Shown piece by piece: positions 1 through 8,985 of a stretch of DNA of 38,408 bases. The position numbers and the translations under genes were made by a program. How positions within the stretch are numbered: position 1 is the stretch's first letter; every line of letters starts with the position of its first letter. Location of the stretch: the NCBI GenBank assembly GCA_945932505.1, contig CAMEQB010000004.1, forward strand, positions 1 to 38,408, written 5' to 3'. The DNA is from an uncultured Spirochaetales bacterium. GTDB lineage: Bacteria; Spirochaetota; Spirochaetia; Sphaerochaetales; Sphaerochaetaceae. Under the pieces are notes generated by a model that had not been told where the DNA came from, ran no database searches, and was given only the letters and a program-made list of their open reading frames with translations.

Positions 1-34
1 CAATCTGGCGCTCTACCACTGAACTACTTCCACC
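1..34 (-). tRNA. tRNA, probably tRNA-His(GUG), 5' part only (truncated by window edge)
   Basis: Reverse complement reads G-GTGGAAG-TA-GTTC-AGTGGTA-GAGC-G-CCAGA-TTG. The D-stem GTTC/GAGC pairs, an extra G (-1) is present, and position 34 is G. This fits the tRNA-His signature, but the anticodon is cut off. Confidence 0.6.
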
Positions 35-78
35 ATGTTTGGTAGCAATGCGTTCGTCATTGCAATTTCAACAGTGAA

Positions 79-107
79 ACTATACGGAAAGATTACTTTA
101 GTGTCAA
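79..107 (-). promoter_or_regulatory. sigma70-type promoter for the tRNA
   Basis: Minus strand TTGACA-N17-TATAGT, upstream of the partial tRNA. Confidence 0.75.
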
Positions 108-151
108 CTACACATAAGAGTTTTTTTCTCCACTAGTTTCATTTTCTTCAA

Positions 152-2362
152 TTAATTCCCTTTTACTTTCCCATGAATCTCTTTTAGTTCATTGCCACTT
201 CTTCGTTTTTTTCCTTTAAAAGTAATAAGTGCGATTGTGTTTTTCCACTGTAAAACTCCAGGCTGGAGAGACGAGAAGAACTCATCCCGCTCTACTCCAT
301 ACTTTGAGTACGAGTTGATAAACCAAGACTCGAGAGCTTCTTTAGTTACGCTCCTCTCTTCCTTTTCATCCACATACTCTATCTCAGCTTCTTTATATTC
401 ACTCTTAACTGTCTCTTCCAGTTCTTTCTTCCCCCAGGATGTAAGAGGATTAGAGAAAGAATATATTTCTCTTTCTGCGTCTATCATCTTTTCTCTCACA
501 CTAGGTGACGAAACAAAATCGCTGAGACGAGATGAAAGGGAGGGGATAGACTCCATCAGTGCAATTGTGCCATTTTCATCAAGGAAAGAAGAAATAAGAG
601 GAAGGATGGCTTTATCTTCAGAGAGACGGGAGAGTATATTGCGGCCACTTATTACCGAGAACTTTATCCCATCTTCCAACAAAGAAAAAACATCTCTTGG
701 AGTAGATACATAGACCTGAGGTCTTAGTATCTCTTCCAAATCCAAAGCAAAATGATCTATTACATCTTTTTGGTCTTTACTCTTTACTTGGGCAATGGAG
801 GAACCTTCGGGATTCTTCTTCATCAATGGATATAACATAAGGCCATGAGAGGCATTAAGTACCATTACATTCCCGTGACGAGGGATATCAATATTCAAGT
901 AAAGCTTCTTTGTAAGCGTGAGAAGTATATTGGCCCTATTTCCTAGAGCTCTTTCAATCCACTTGTCACGCTTTCTATCATCAGGAGTGAAAGTCAGATT
1001 TTCTACAAACAAATCGTCGCCCACGGCTTCAAGCTGCGCTTCCCTTTTTTCAAAGACTTCTTCTCTTATTTTTCCTTCGTATCCCATATTTGAAGGCTTG
1101 TAGTAGACTTTACCTTGTAAAGCATTAGGAAGATACTGCTGGGCGACCCAGTGGTCTTTGTATGCGTGAGGATACATATATCCCTCTCCATGACCAAAGC
1201 CTTCGCTGTCACGGGAGGCATCCTTTAGGTGGTTTGGAACCTCGTTGTCCTTCTCTTTTTCTACATCAGAGAGGGCGTCAAAGAAAGCCAAGGTACTGTT
1301 GCTCTTAGGGCATGTCGCTAGATAAAGAGCGGCATGAGCCAGATGAAATCTCCCCTCTGGCAGTCCGATTCTATCGAAGGCTGCAGCATCGGCCTCAACT
1401 ACGACTATTGCGTTTGGATCAGCTAGCCCTATATCTTCGCATGCAGAAATAAGCATTCTCCTAAATATAAATCTAGGATCCTCTCCAGCTGCTACCATTC
1501 TTGAAAGCCAATAGAGTGCGGCGTCAGGGTCTGAACCACGAAGAGATTTGATGAATGCAGATATTACATCGAAGTGATAGTCACCTTCTTTATCATACAA
1601 GACAGCCTTCTGCTGTATAGATTCTTCTGCAGTCTCTTTTGTTATATAAATCTTGCTGCCTTTTTCAGGAGGAAAATGTTCAGGCGTTGTCTCAACGGCA
1701 AGCTCCAACGCATTAAGGAGGCTTCTTGCATCGCCACCGGAAACATTAACCAAGTGCTCCAAGGCTCCTTCCTCGAACTCAACATCAAATTTACCATATC
1801 CACGTTCTTTGTCGTTTATAGCCTGCAGTGCTATATCTCTTAAATTCTCATCTGTAAGCTTTTTTAATTGGAAGACTCTACTTCTTGAAACAAGGGCCTT
1901 GTTGACTTCAAAAAACGGGTTCTCTGTAGTAGCTCCTATTAGGATAATCGTACCATTCTCAACCCAAGGCAAAAGTGCATCCTGCTGGCTTTTATTCCAT
2001 CTATGGACTTCGTCGATGAAGAGAATAGTCCTCATCCCCCAATGGTCCCTTCTCTCCTTTGCTTCTGCTATTTCTTCTCGTAGCTCTTTTACCCCTGAAA
2101 GAACAGCATTGAGAGAAGAGAAATGACTCTTTGTAGTATTTGCTATAACCCTTGCAAGTGTGGTCTTTCCTGTCCCTGGAGGGCCATAGAATATAATGGA
2201 TGACAGCTGATCCATCTGTATGGCACGTCTTAGGAGCCTTCCCTTTCCAAGAATATGATCTTGACCTATGTATTCCTCAAGAGTCCTAGGGCGCATTCTT
2301 GCAGCCAAAGGCTCGTTTGTAACAGGAGCTGAAGAAAAAAGATTGTCACTGTCCATAATCAT
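152..2362 (-). CDS. rarA: Replication-associated recombination protein A (RarA/MgsA AAA+ ATPase) with a C-terminal fused domain
   Basis: ARMRPRTLEEYIGQDHILG, Walker A GPPGTGKTT, Walker B LFIDEVHRWNKSQQDALLPWVE, and the MgsA-type C-terminal YMYPHAYKDHWVAQQYLP. About 300 extra C-terminal residues follow. Confidence 0.93.
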   Translation of the reverse strand: MIMDSDNLFSSAPVTNEPLAARMRPRTLEEYIGQDHILGKGRLLRRAIQMDQLSSIIFYGPPGTGKTTLARVIANTTKSHFSSLNAVLSGVKELREEIAEAKERRDHWGMRTILFIDEVHRWNKSQQDALLPWVENGTIILIGATTENPFFEVNKALVSRSRVFQLKKLTDENLRDIALQAINDKERGYGKFDVEFEEGALEHLVNVSGGDARSLLNALELAVETTPEHFPPEKGSKIYITKETAEESIQQKAVLYDKEGDYHFDVISAFIKSLRGSDPDAALYWLSRMVAAGEDPRFIFRRMLISACEDIGLADPNAIVVVEADAAAFDRIGLPEGRFHLAHAALYLATCPKSNSTLAFFDALSDVEKEKDNEVPNHLKDASRDSEGFGHGEGYMYPHAYKDHWVAQQYLPNALQGKVYYKPSNMGYEGKIREEVFEKREAQLEAVGDDLFVENLTFTPDDRKRDKWIERALGNRANILLTLTKKLYLNIDIPRHGNVMVLNASHGLMLYPLMKKNPEGSSIAQVKSKDQKDVIDHFALDLEEILRPQVYVSTPRDVFSLLEDGIKFSVISGRNILSRLSEDKAILPLISSFLDENGTIALMESIPSLSSRLSDFVSSPSVREKMIDAEREIYSFSNPLTSWGKKELEETVKSEYKEAEIEYVDEKEERSVTKEALESWFINSYSKYGVERDEFFSSLQPGVLQWKNTIALITFKGKKRRSGNELKEIHGKVKGN

Positions 2363-3051
2363 TACTCCCAGAAGACTGAATACGGCGAATCGGAGGAAGC
2401 AGGTGTATTCTTTAGTGTTTTCTCTTCTCTTCCTAGCTGATTAAAAAACTCATCGCTGACGACTACAGAAACAATATCGAAAAGAATACTCTCCGCTTCA
2501 GGTAAATACTCGCCTTTTCCAACACTCTCTAGGGAAGCATATCCTTTTCTTATTTCTCCGAATATTTTTGACACACCTAAAAAGCTTTCTTCTAAATCAG
2601 AACTCTTATCTTGAAGAGTACTGTAGATCACAGAAGAAAGTTCACCTCCGACTTTAGATCTCAAGGCATTTGTAAGGCTTGTGTCCCCTTTGATGTAATC
2701 CAATGGCTCCTTTGCCAGTTCCAAAGCGCTTTCCTTGATAACAGGCATATAGTTCTTTACTGCTTCCACGGCAGCATCTGCAACATCGGAAAGGTACTTA
2801 TTCTCCAAGTCATCAAAGGAAGGTACATATTCTTCATAAATTGAGAAAGAAGAAGGAAGAGCCTCCTCCAGTATCTTGGAGTCAATTGAAAAAGAAGAAA
2901 GAGAAGAAAACATATCCAGGGATAAAAGCTCCATGGCAGCCCTCTCTCTTTCAACAGATATAATCTCTTTTTCTTCACCACTGCCTCCTGTAGCGCAGGA
3001 GGAAAGAGTCAAAAGAGAAACAGCAATGATAAGAGCCAGAAATCTCCACAT
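2362..3051 (-). CDS. Putative lipoprotein, DUF4197-like all-alpha protein possible
   Basis: Signal peptide with lipobox LTLSSC; 1-nt overlap with rarA (TAATG). Confidence 0.7.
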   Translation of the reverse strand: MWRFLALIIAVSLLTLSSCATGGSGEEKEIISVERERAAMELLSLDMFSSLSSFSIDSKILEEALPSSFSIYEEYVPSFDDLENKYLSDVADAAVEAVKNYMPVIKESALELAKEPLDYIKGDTSLTNALRSKVGGELSSVIYSTLQDKSSDLEESFLGVSKIFGEIRKGYASLESVGKGEYLPEAESILFDIVSVVVSDEFFNQLGREEKTLKNTPASSDSPYSVFWE

Positions 3052-3094
3052 GACTCTAGAATACTTTCTTCTTTATTTATGGTCTACAATCCTT

Positions 3095-3796
3095 TTACCC
3101 TGCAAGGAGGTAAGAACGAAGTTTTCTGATTCCATCCCTCTTTCTCTTAGACACTGTACCGACGCTTACTCCCAGTTCTGCGGCAACAGCCTTTAAGTTT
3201 TTCTTAGGCTGATTCATTACGCCGAAGGATGTAGCAACTGCGTACATTTCATCCCAGCTTAAGGAACTGAAGGCTCTCTCCAGAACAATCTGGGATTCAA
3301 GATTCTCATATTCCTCTTCCACCGTAGTATTGGATGGGACAGTCTCTGATAGTGTCCTTCCTTCCTCTTTGTTTGTATATGACACATCAAGAGAAAGGCA
3401 CTCTTCCCTTTTTATGGCATCCTTTATCTTTTTTTCTTTCTCTGAAGTAAGATATATATCGTCTCCATTTCTATATTTTCTTATGGACTCGATCATATGC
3501 TTGGGAATACGGATTGTCCTGAGACTATCGTTAAGAAAAGATCTGACTTCAGTATTCATGGCTCTTTCCATGTATGCATCAAAGCCAGAGTAAGAGAAGT
3601 CGAATCTCATCAATGCACTGTGGATTCCTAATCTTGCTGCGTTCTCGATATCATCTCTGTACTCCGATGCACCTTTGACAGAGTTGATATATTTACTGGC
3701 AACCTTTTTTACTTTCGGCTCCATCATCACGATAAACTCATTTTCCTTTCTTTTATCACACTTTGCCTCTTTTGCCATTTCATAGACTGTAGCCAT
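3095..3796 (-). CDS. RNA polymerase sigma-70 family protein
   Basis: Region 2-like YRDDIENAARLGIHSALMRFDFSYSGFDAYMERAMNTEVRSFLNDSLRTIRIPKHM and region 4 HTH LKAVAAELGVSVGTVSKRKRDGIRKLR. SD AGGAGA precedes ATG at 3796. Confidence 0.75.
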   Translation of the reverse strand: MATVYEMAKEAKCDKRKENEFIVMMEPKVKKVASKYINSVKGASEYRDDIENAARLGIHSALMRFDFSYSGFDAYMERAMNTEVRSFLNDSLRTIRIPKHMIESIRKYRNGDDIYLTSEKEKKIKDAIKREECLSLDVSYTNKEEGRTLSETVPSNTTVEEEYENLESQIVLERAFSSLSWDEMYAVATSFGVMNQPKKNLKAVAAELGVSVGTVSKRKRDGIRKLRSYLLAG

Positions 3797-4016
3797 ATTC
3801 ATTCTCCTATGGATACAGTTTTGCACACTAACTAGGTCAGTTTATGTCCTAGTGAATAAAAAAATAAAGCATTTGCCTTTTTTTTCAAGAACGTTTATTT
3901 TTCCTTTTGTGGCAGCTAAAAGTGCACCTATATACAAAGGTATGGAAAAACGTATATATTTATTAGCTGCTACGGCGTGTTATTTTAGAATAAAAAATCA
4001 TTAAGGGAGACCAAAG

Positions 4017-5363
4017 ATGGTAACCGAGAAGAACGTTAAGGAACTGGAAAACAGTCAGGCATCACTTACACTTACAATTGATGCTGCAACTATCGAGAAG
4101 GCATATCAGGCAAAGCTCAACAAATATGCCAAGACAATTGAAATGCCAGGCTTCAGAAAGGGCCACGTACCTGCATCTGTCGTTGAAAGAAAGTATGGCC
4201 AGGGAATCAGAGAAGAATCTACATTCGACTGCATGGAAGAGAACTTGAAAGAGACCATCGAAACTTTGGAAGAGAGCCAGAGACCTCTCCCTTATTCAGT
4301 TCCTGAACTTCAGGATGAAGAGACTCTTCTTCCATTCAAGAAGGATAGCGACATTACATTCACAGTAAAGTATGACATCTATCCTAAGTTCGATCTTCCT
4401 CAGTACACAGGACTTGAAGTTGAAGTCAAGAAGGCTGAAGTAACAGATGAAGATGTAGAGAAAGAGATCAAGAATCTTCAGGAACAGAATGCTATGGTCG
4501 TCAGAAAGGACGGAGCAGTGGAAGATGGAAACATTGTAAAGATCGATGTTGCCGAGCTTGACGAAAATGGAAACGAAATCGAAGATTCCAAGACTTCTGA
4601 CTTTACTTTCACAGTAGGCAGTGGCTACAACCGCTACAAGATCGATTCCGACATCATCGGTATGGCTGCAGGAGAAGAGAAGACTTTCGACAAGACATAT
4701 GGCGAAGATGAGACAAATGAAACTCTTAAGGGCAAGACTCTCAAGCTTCACGTCAAAGTCAACGAAGTCAAGTACCGCGACATTCCTGAATTGGATGACG
4801 ACTTTGCACAGGACGTCAAGGAAGAGTATAAGACAGTTGCCGACTTGAAGGCCGGAATCAGAGCTGACTTCGAGAAGAGACTTGAAGAAGCTCAGAAGAA
4901 CATAAAGGCTGACGCTATCATCAACGCTGTTGCAAAGAATGCTGTCATCTCTATCCCAAAGAGCATGATCGATTATGAAGCTGAGAATCAGTGGCAGAGA
5001 CTTGTACAACAGATGGGTGGTTCCGAGGAACAGCTCGTTTCCTTCCTCCAGATTCAGGGAAGTGGAAAAGAAACACTTATGGAAAACTGGAAGGAGCCTA
5101 TTATTGAAGACTTGAAGAAGCAGATGATTCTTGATGCAATCAGAAAGAAGGAAGACTTCAAGGTCGACGAAGAAGCTTACGAAGCAAAGTGCAAAGAAGA
5201 AATCAAGGATTCATATACAGATGAGCAGAAGGATTATTTGAAGTCAGCAATCAAAGATGAAATGCAGTATGCTGAAACAGTCCCATTCCTTCTTGCAAAC
5301 AACACATTTAAGGATGGCGAGACTTTAAGTTTCGAAGCATTCATGAACCCTTCAGAGGAGTAA
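4017..5363 (+). CDS. tig: Trigger factor (peptidyl-prolyl isomerase chaperone)
   Basis: PGFRKGHVPASVVERKYG signature, FKBP-like middle domain, clpP/clpX downstream; SD GGGAGA. Confidence 0.97.
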   Translation: MVTEKNVKELENSQASLTLTIDAATIEKAYQAKLNKYAKTIEMPGFRKGHVPASVVERKYGQGIREESTFDCMEENLKETIETLEESQRPLPYSVPELQDEETLLPFKKDSDITFTVKYDIYPKFDLPQYTGLEVEVKKAEVTDEDVEKEIKNLQEQNAMVVRKDGAVEDGNIVKIDVAELDENGNEIEDSKTSDFTFTVGSGYNRYKIDSDIIGMAAGEEKTFDKTYGEDETNETLKGKTLKLHVKVNEVKYRDIPELDDDFAQDVKEEYKTVADLKAGIRADFEKRLEEAQKNIKADAIINAVAKNAVISIPKSMIDYEAENQWQRLVQQMGGSEEQLVSFLQIQGSGKETLMENWKEPIIEDLKKQMILDAIRKKEDFKVDEEAYEAKCKEEIKDSYTDEQKDYLKSAIKDEMQYAETVPFLLANNTFKDGETLSFEAFMNPSEE

Positions 5364-5366
5364 GAT

Positions 5367-5972
5367 TTGTCTAATCCTAAAATGAATACATATGTCCCCT
5401 ATGTTCTGGAGCAATCCGGAACCGGGGAACGTACTTACGACATCTTTTCCCGTCTCTTAAAAGACAGGATTATCTTTGTAGATGGAGAGATAAACGACGC
5501 CATGGCTGATCTGGTTGTGGCTCAGCTTATTTTCCTTGAGAGTGAAAATCCTAAAAAGGAAGTAAACCTCTATATAAACTCTCCTGGCGGCAGCGTAACA
5601 GCTGGTCTTGCAATCTACGACACAATGCAGTATATATCCTGCCCAGTCTCCACAATTTGCATAGGGCAGGCATGTTCAATGGCCGCATTGATTCTCGCTG
5701 GAGGTGAGAAAGGATCCAGATTTGTCCTCCCCTACTCCAGAGTCATGATTCACCAGCCTTCCGGCGGAGCTGAGGGACAATCTTCCGATATTCTCGTTAC
5801 AAACAAAGAAATGCAGAGAATAAAGAAGATAACCACTTCAATCCTTGCCCATCACACAGATAAGAGTGTCGAGGAAGTGACCAAAGATATAGAAAGAGAC
5901 TTTTTCATGGATGCAGATGAAGCTGTAGCCTATGGAATTGCTGATAAGGTAATGAGAAGAAAAGATGGCTAG
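5367..5972 (+). CDS. clpP: ATP-dependent Clp protease proteolytic subunit
   Basis: [50 protein letters not shown] start with SD GAGGAG. Confidence 0.97.
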   Translation: MSNPKMNTYVPYVLEQSGTGERTYDIFSRLLKDRIIFVDGEINDAMADLVVAQLIFLESENPKKEVNLYINSPGGSVTAGLAIYDTMQYISCPVSTICIGQACSMAALILAGGEKGSRFVLPYSRVMIHQPSGGAEGQSSDILVTNKEMQRIKKITTSILAHHTDKSVEEVTKDIERDFFMDADEAVAYGIADKVMRRKDG

Positions 5973-7215
5973 AAACGCTAAATACTGTTCATTCTGTGGT
6001 CGCCCAAATGACGGAACAGTCAGGATGGTGAATGGTCCTGGAGTTTGTATCTGTGAAAGCTGTATCAAAACTTGCTCCGATATCCTCAAAGAGCAGGGAG
6101 CAAGTAGCGACAGCGATGAATTTCAGGATCTTGAAATCCCTACACCAGAGGAAATCAAGAAATATCTTGACCAATATGTCATCGGGCAGGATGCAGCAAA
6201 GAGAGTCCTCTCTGTCGCTGTATATAACCACTACAAAAGAATTAAGTATCAAGATAAAATCAAAGATTCCGGCGTAGAGCTTGATAAGTCCAACATTTTG
6301 ATCATAGGCCCTACAGGAACAGGCAAGACTCTTCTTGCAAGGACACTTGCAAAGAAGCTTAACGTTCCATTTGCGATTGCAGATGCTACTACTCTTACAG
6401 AGGCAGGATATGTTGGCGAAGACGTAGAGAATATTCTTCTTAAACTTATCGAAGCTGCCGACTACGATATTGCAAAGGCTGAAAAAGGTATAATCTTCAT
6501 CGACGAAATCGATAAGATTGCAAAGAAAGGTGAAAACGTCTCAATCACTAGAGATGTATCTGGAGAAGGCGTTCAGCAGGCACTCTTGAAGATCATCGAG
6601 GGAACAGTTGCTTCTGTTCCTCCTCAGGGTGGAAGAAAGCATCCTAACCAGGAGATGTTGAAGATTGACACATCAAATATTCTCTTCATCTGCGGTGGTG
6701 CCTTCGTAGGCTTGGATAAAGTAATCGAAAAGAGAACAGCTGTATCAAGTATGGGCTTCGGAGCTACTGTCAAAGATAAAAACGAGAAAGATCTTGGAGC
6801 TTTATATAAAGAGCTGCATCCAGACGACCTTGTGAAGTTCGGTCTTATTCCTGAGTTTATCGGAAGACTTCCAATCCACACAACTCTTGAGAATTTATCA
6901 CAGAGTGACCTTGTAAGAATCCTTACAGAGCCAAAGAACTCTATCATCAAGCAGTATGAGACTTCTTTTGCTTTGGATGGAATAAAGCTGAGGTTTACAG
7001 ATGATGCGGTAAACGCTATTGCTGAGAAGTCCTATGAACAGAAGACAGGAGCAAGAGGACTTAGATCAATTGTAGAGAACCTTATGCTCTCCATATCTTA
7101 CGACGTTCCTTCTATTCCTGGAGTCAAAGAGGTCGTAGTAGATAAAGACAACGTAACAATGGGTACTGTACCTAGAGTTTACGGAGAGAACAATCTCCTA
7201 TTAGATGTTAAATAA
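5965..7215 (+). CDS. clpX: ATP-dependent Clp protease ATP-binding subunit ClpX
   Basis: N-terminal Cys4 zinc finger CSFCGR...CICESC, Walker [18 protein letters not shown]. Confidence 0.98.
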   Translation: MARNAKYCSFCGRPNDGTVRMVNGPGVCICESCIKTCSDILKEQGASSDSDEFQDLEIPTPEEIKKYLDQYVIGQDAAKRVLSVAVYNHYKRIKYQDKIKDSGVELDKSNILIIGPTGTGKTLLARTLAKKLNVPFAIADATTLTEAGYVGEDVENILLKLIEAADYDIAKAEKGIIFIDEIDKIAKKGENVSITRDVSGEGVQQALLKIIEGTVASVPPQGGRKHPNQEMLKIDTSNILFICGGAFVGLDKVIEKRTAVSSMGFGATVKDKNEKDLGALYKELHPDDLVKFGLIPEFIGRLPIHTTLENLSQSDLVRILTEPKNSIIKQYETSFALDGIKLRFTDDAVNAIAEKSYEQKTGARGLRSIVENLMLSISYDVPSIPGVKEVVVDKDNVTMGTVPRVYGENNLLLDVK

Positions 7216-7222
7216 ATGATCT

Positions 7223-7240
7223 ATCCCGGGAGACCGGGAT
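7223..7240 (+). terminator. Stem-loop downstream of clpX
   Basis: ATCCCGG-GAGA-CCGGGAT, 7-bp stem, followed by ATTTCTTT. Confidence 0.6.
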
Positions 7241-7293
7241 ATTTCTTTGCACCTATAAAAACATTTACGATATAAATTTGTACTATAAATTAC

Positions 7294-7341
7294 AAACCTC
7301 CACTAAAGGCACTGATTTTGAATGAAGAAAGGTGGAGGTTT
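7294..7341 (+). promoter_or_regulatory. 5'-leader hairpin that covers the ribosome-binding site
   Basis: AAACCTCCAC (7294-7303) is perfectly complementary to GTGGAGGTTT (7332-7341). The 3' arm contains the SD GGTGGAGG for ATG 7346. Confidence 0.55.
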
Positions 7342-7345
7342 TTTC

Positions 7346-8344
7346 ATGAAAAAGGATTTTTTATCAAGGGAAGAGGACATCAGATTCAGCAAGACAGTCA
7401 TAGACTTCAATTCATTGGGTGATAAAGCAGACGATAATTTAAAGAACGAAATCAAAGAGAGGACAAAGCTTCTTATTTACATTGTATCAAGAGATGTTCT
7501 TCACCTATCATACGATGACGCTTCTTCTGTTTTTCTCGAGCTTGAAGAGGAACTGGACAGAATAATAGCTTCATATAAAGTATCAAACGCAACTTTCAAT
7601 CAGTACTTAAAGCAGTTATGCCAATATAGATGTAGAAGAATGAAACAAAAAAAGTATCAGAATACTCTTTGGGAGAATGCATTCTTCATGGAAGAGGCAA
7701 AATATAATGCAAGAGGTTTGGGGGACGTTGAGTTTCTGGAAATACAAAAAAGAGAACAGACAAAGTCCTTGAGAATTCAAAGTGATATATATGCCGAATT
7801 TGACATGAAGGGAATAATAGAATTTATCTCGAGAAATAAAAACGTACCTGACTACCCTATTTACAACAGAATGGAATTAAAGCTAAGAAAGGCTCTTGAT
7901 AACAACACATCAAGAAAGAGATTTCTAATCTTCATTCTTACTCTTCCTAGAAACTCAGAAGGCTTCGATTCCTATGATATAGCAAGAGTGATGCAGACAG
8001 ACGAATTGGCCATATCACATCTACTATTACTTAAAGACGAAGAGCTCGGTTTTCAAGAAGAAAAGATAAGGGAGATTCAATCAAGAGCCAGCAAACACTG
8101 GCGCATTATGGCAAAACTTATTGCAAACATAAACATGGAAAACGATGAAGACAAAAAGAGAATACTCAGAGATCACTACCAGACACAAGTAATGTGCCAC
8201 AAAAACAATGTAAGAGAAATAAAGAAAGCCTCCGCCGGCATGTCTCGTTCATCCATCGCCACTGTCATTGGAGTATCTAGATCCTCTGTTTCAATTGCAA
8301 TAAAAGAGATTTCATCTTTACTGGAAATCATAGCCAAAAGCTGA
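7346..8344 (+). CDS. Divergent sigma-factor-like / HTH protein, function unknown
   Basis: SD GGTGGAGG then ATG 7346. N-terminal region resembles sigma-70 region 2 (DDASSVFLELEEELDRIIASYKVSNATFNQYLKQLCQYRCRRM); C-terminal HTH-like SRSSIATVIGVSRSSVSIAIKEI. Confidence 0.6.
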   Translation: MKKDFLSREEDIRFSKTVIDFNSLGDKADDNLKNEIKERTKLLIYIVSRDVLHLSYDDASSVFLELEEELDRIIASYKVSNATFNQYLKQLCQYRCRRMKQKKYQNTLWENAFFMEEAKYNARGLGDVEFLEIQKREQTKSLRIQSDIYAEFDMKGIIEFISRNKNVPDYPIYNRMELKLRKALDNNTSRKRFLIFILTLPRNSEGFDSYDIARVMQTDELAISHLLLLKDEELGFQEEKIREIQSRASKHWRIMAKLIANINMENDEDKKRILRDHYQTQVMCHKNNVREIKKASAGMSRSSIATVIGVSRSSVSIAIKEISSLLEIIAKS

Positions 8345-8385
8345 AGCATGTTCCTTTTTTGTGTTTTTTGCTTCATACTATTCTC

Positions 8386-8985
8386 ATGAAGCTATATTTT
8401 GCATCTGGTAATCTCCATAAGAAAAAAGAAATGGAAGATCTTTTGGGAGGTGAGATTCAGCTCACATTGCCAAAAGAGGAAGGAATAGTATTTGATCCAG
8501 AAGAAAACGGTTCTACATTCGTTGAGAATGCAATCATCAAGGCTAAGGCTCTTTATGATGAAGTGCATTCCCCCGTTCTCTCAGATGACTCCGGGCTCTG
8601 TGTAAAAGCCCTTGATTGGGGCCCTGGTATCCACACGGCAAGATTCGGGGATACAGAAGAAAGAAAACTGGACAGCAGAGAAAAATACATGCTGCTCCTT
8701 GAGAAAATGGAAGGAGTGGAAGATAGAGAGGCTTACTTTACATGTGCTCTATGCCTCTATCTTTCCCCTACCAGAATCTATGTGATTCAGGAAGAAGCAA
8801 AAGGAAAGATTGCTCTCACTCCAAGCACTGGTAAGGAAGGCTTTGGATATGACCCTGTATTCTTCTCTGATGAAGCAGGTCAAATCGTTGCAGATCTGCC
8901 TTTGGGAGAAAAAGGAAAATATTCACATAGAGGAAAAGCTGCAAGAGTAATGTATGAATTAATAAAAAAGGAAATAGAAAAATGA
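8386..8985 (+). CDS. rdgB: XTP/dITP diphosphatase (RdgB/HAM1 family)
   Basis: MKLYFASGNLHKKKEME, LSDDSGLCVKAL, GPGIHTARF, GFGYDPVFF. Confidence 0.95.
   Translation: MKLYFASGNLHKKKEMEDLLGGEIQLTLPKEEGIVFDPEENGSTFVENAIIKAKALYDEVHSPVLSDDSGLCVKALDWGPGIHTARFGDTEERKLDSREKYMLLLEKMEGVEDREAYFTCALCLYLSPTRIYVIQEEAKGKIALTPSTGKEGFGYDPVFFSDEAGQIVADLPLGEKGKYSHRGKAARVMYELIKKEIEK

Noticed and set aside
192-713. Plus-strand 173-aa ORF opposite rarA
   Set aside because: Antisense shadow of a confident gene, with no recognisable domain. The same applies to most opposite-strand ORFs in the track (e.g. 1653-2126, 4296-5009, 20604-21125, 33230-33613, 35937-36464).
3912-3970. GCAGCTAA...TTAGCTGC inverted repeat upstream of tig, considered as an operator
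   Set aside because: Only 8 bp with a 43-nt spacer in AT-rich sequence; could easily be chance.
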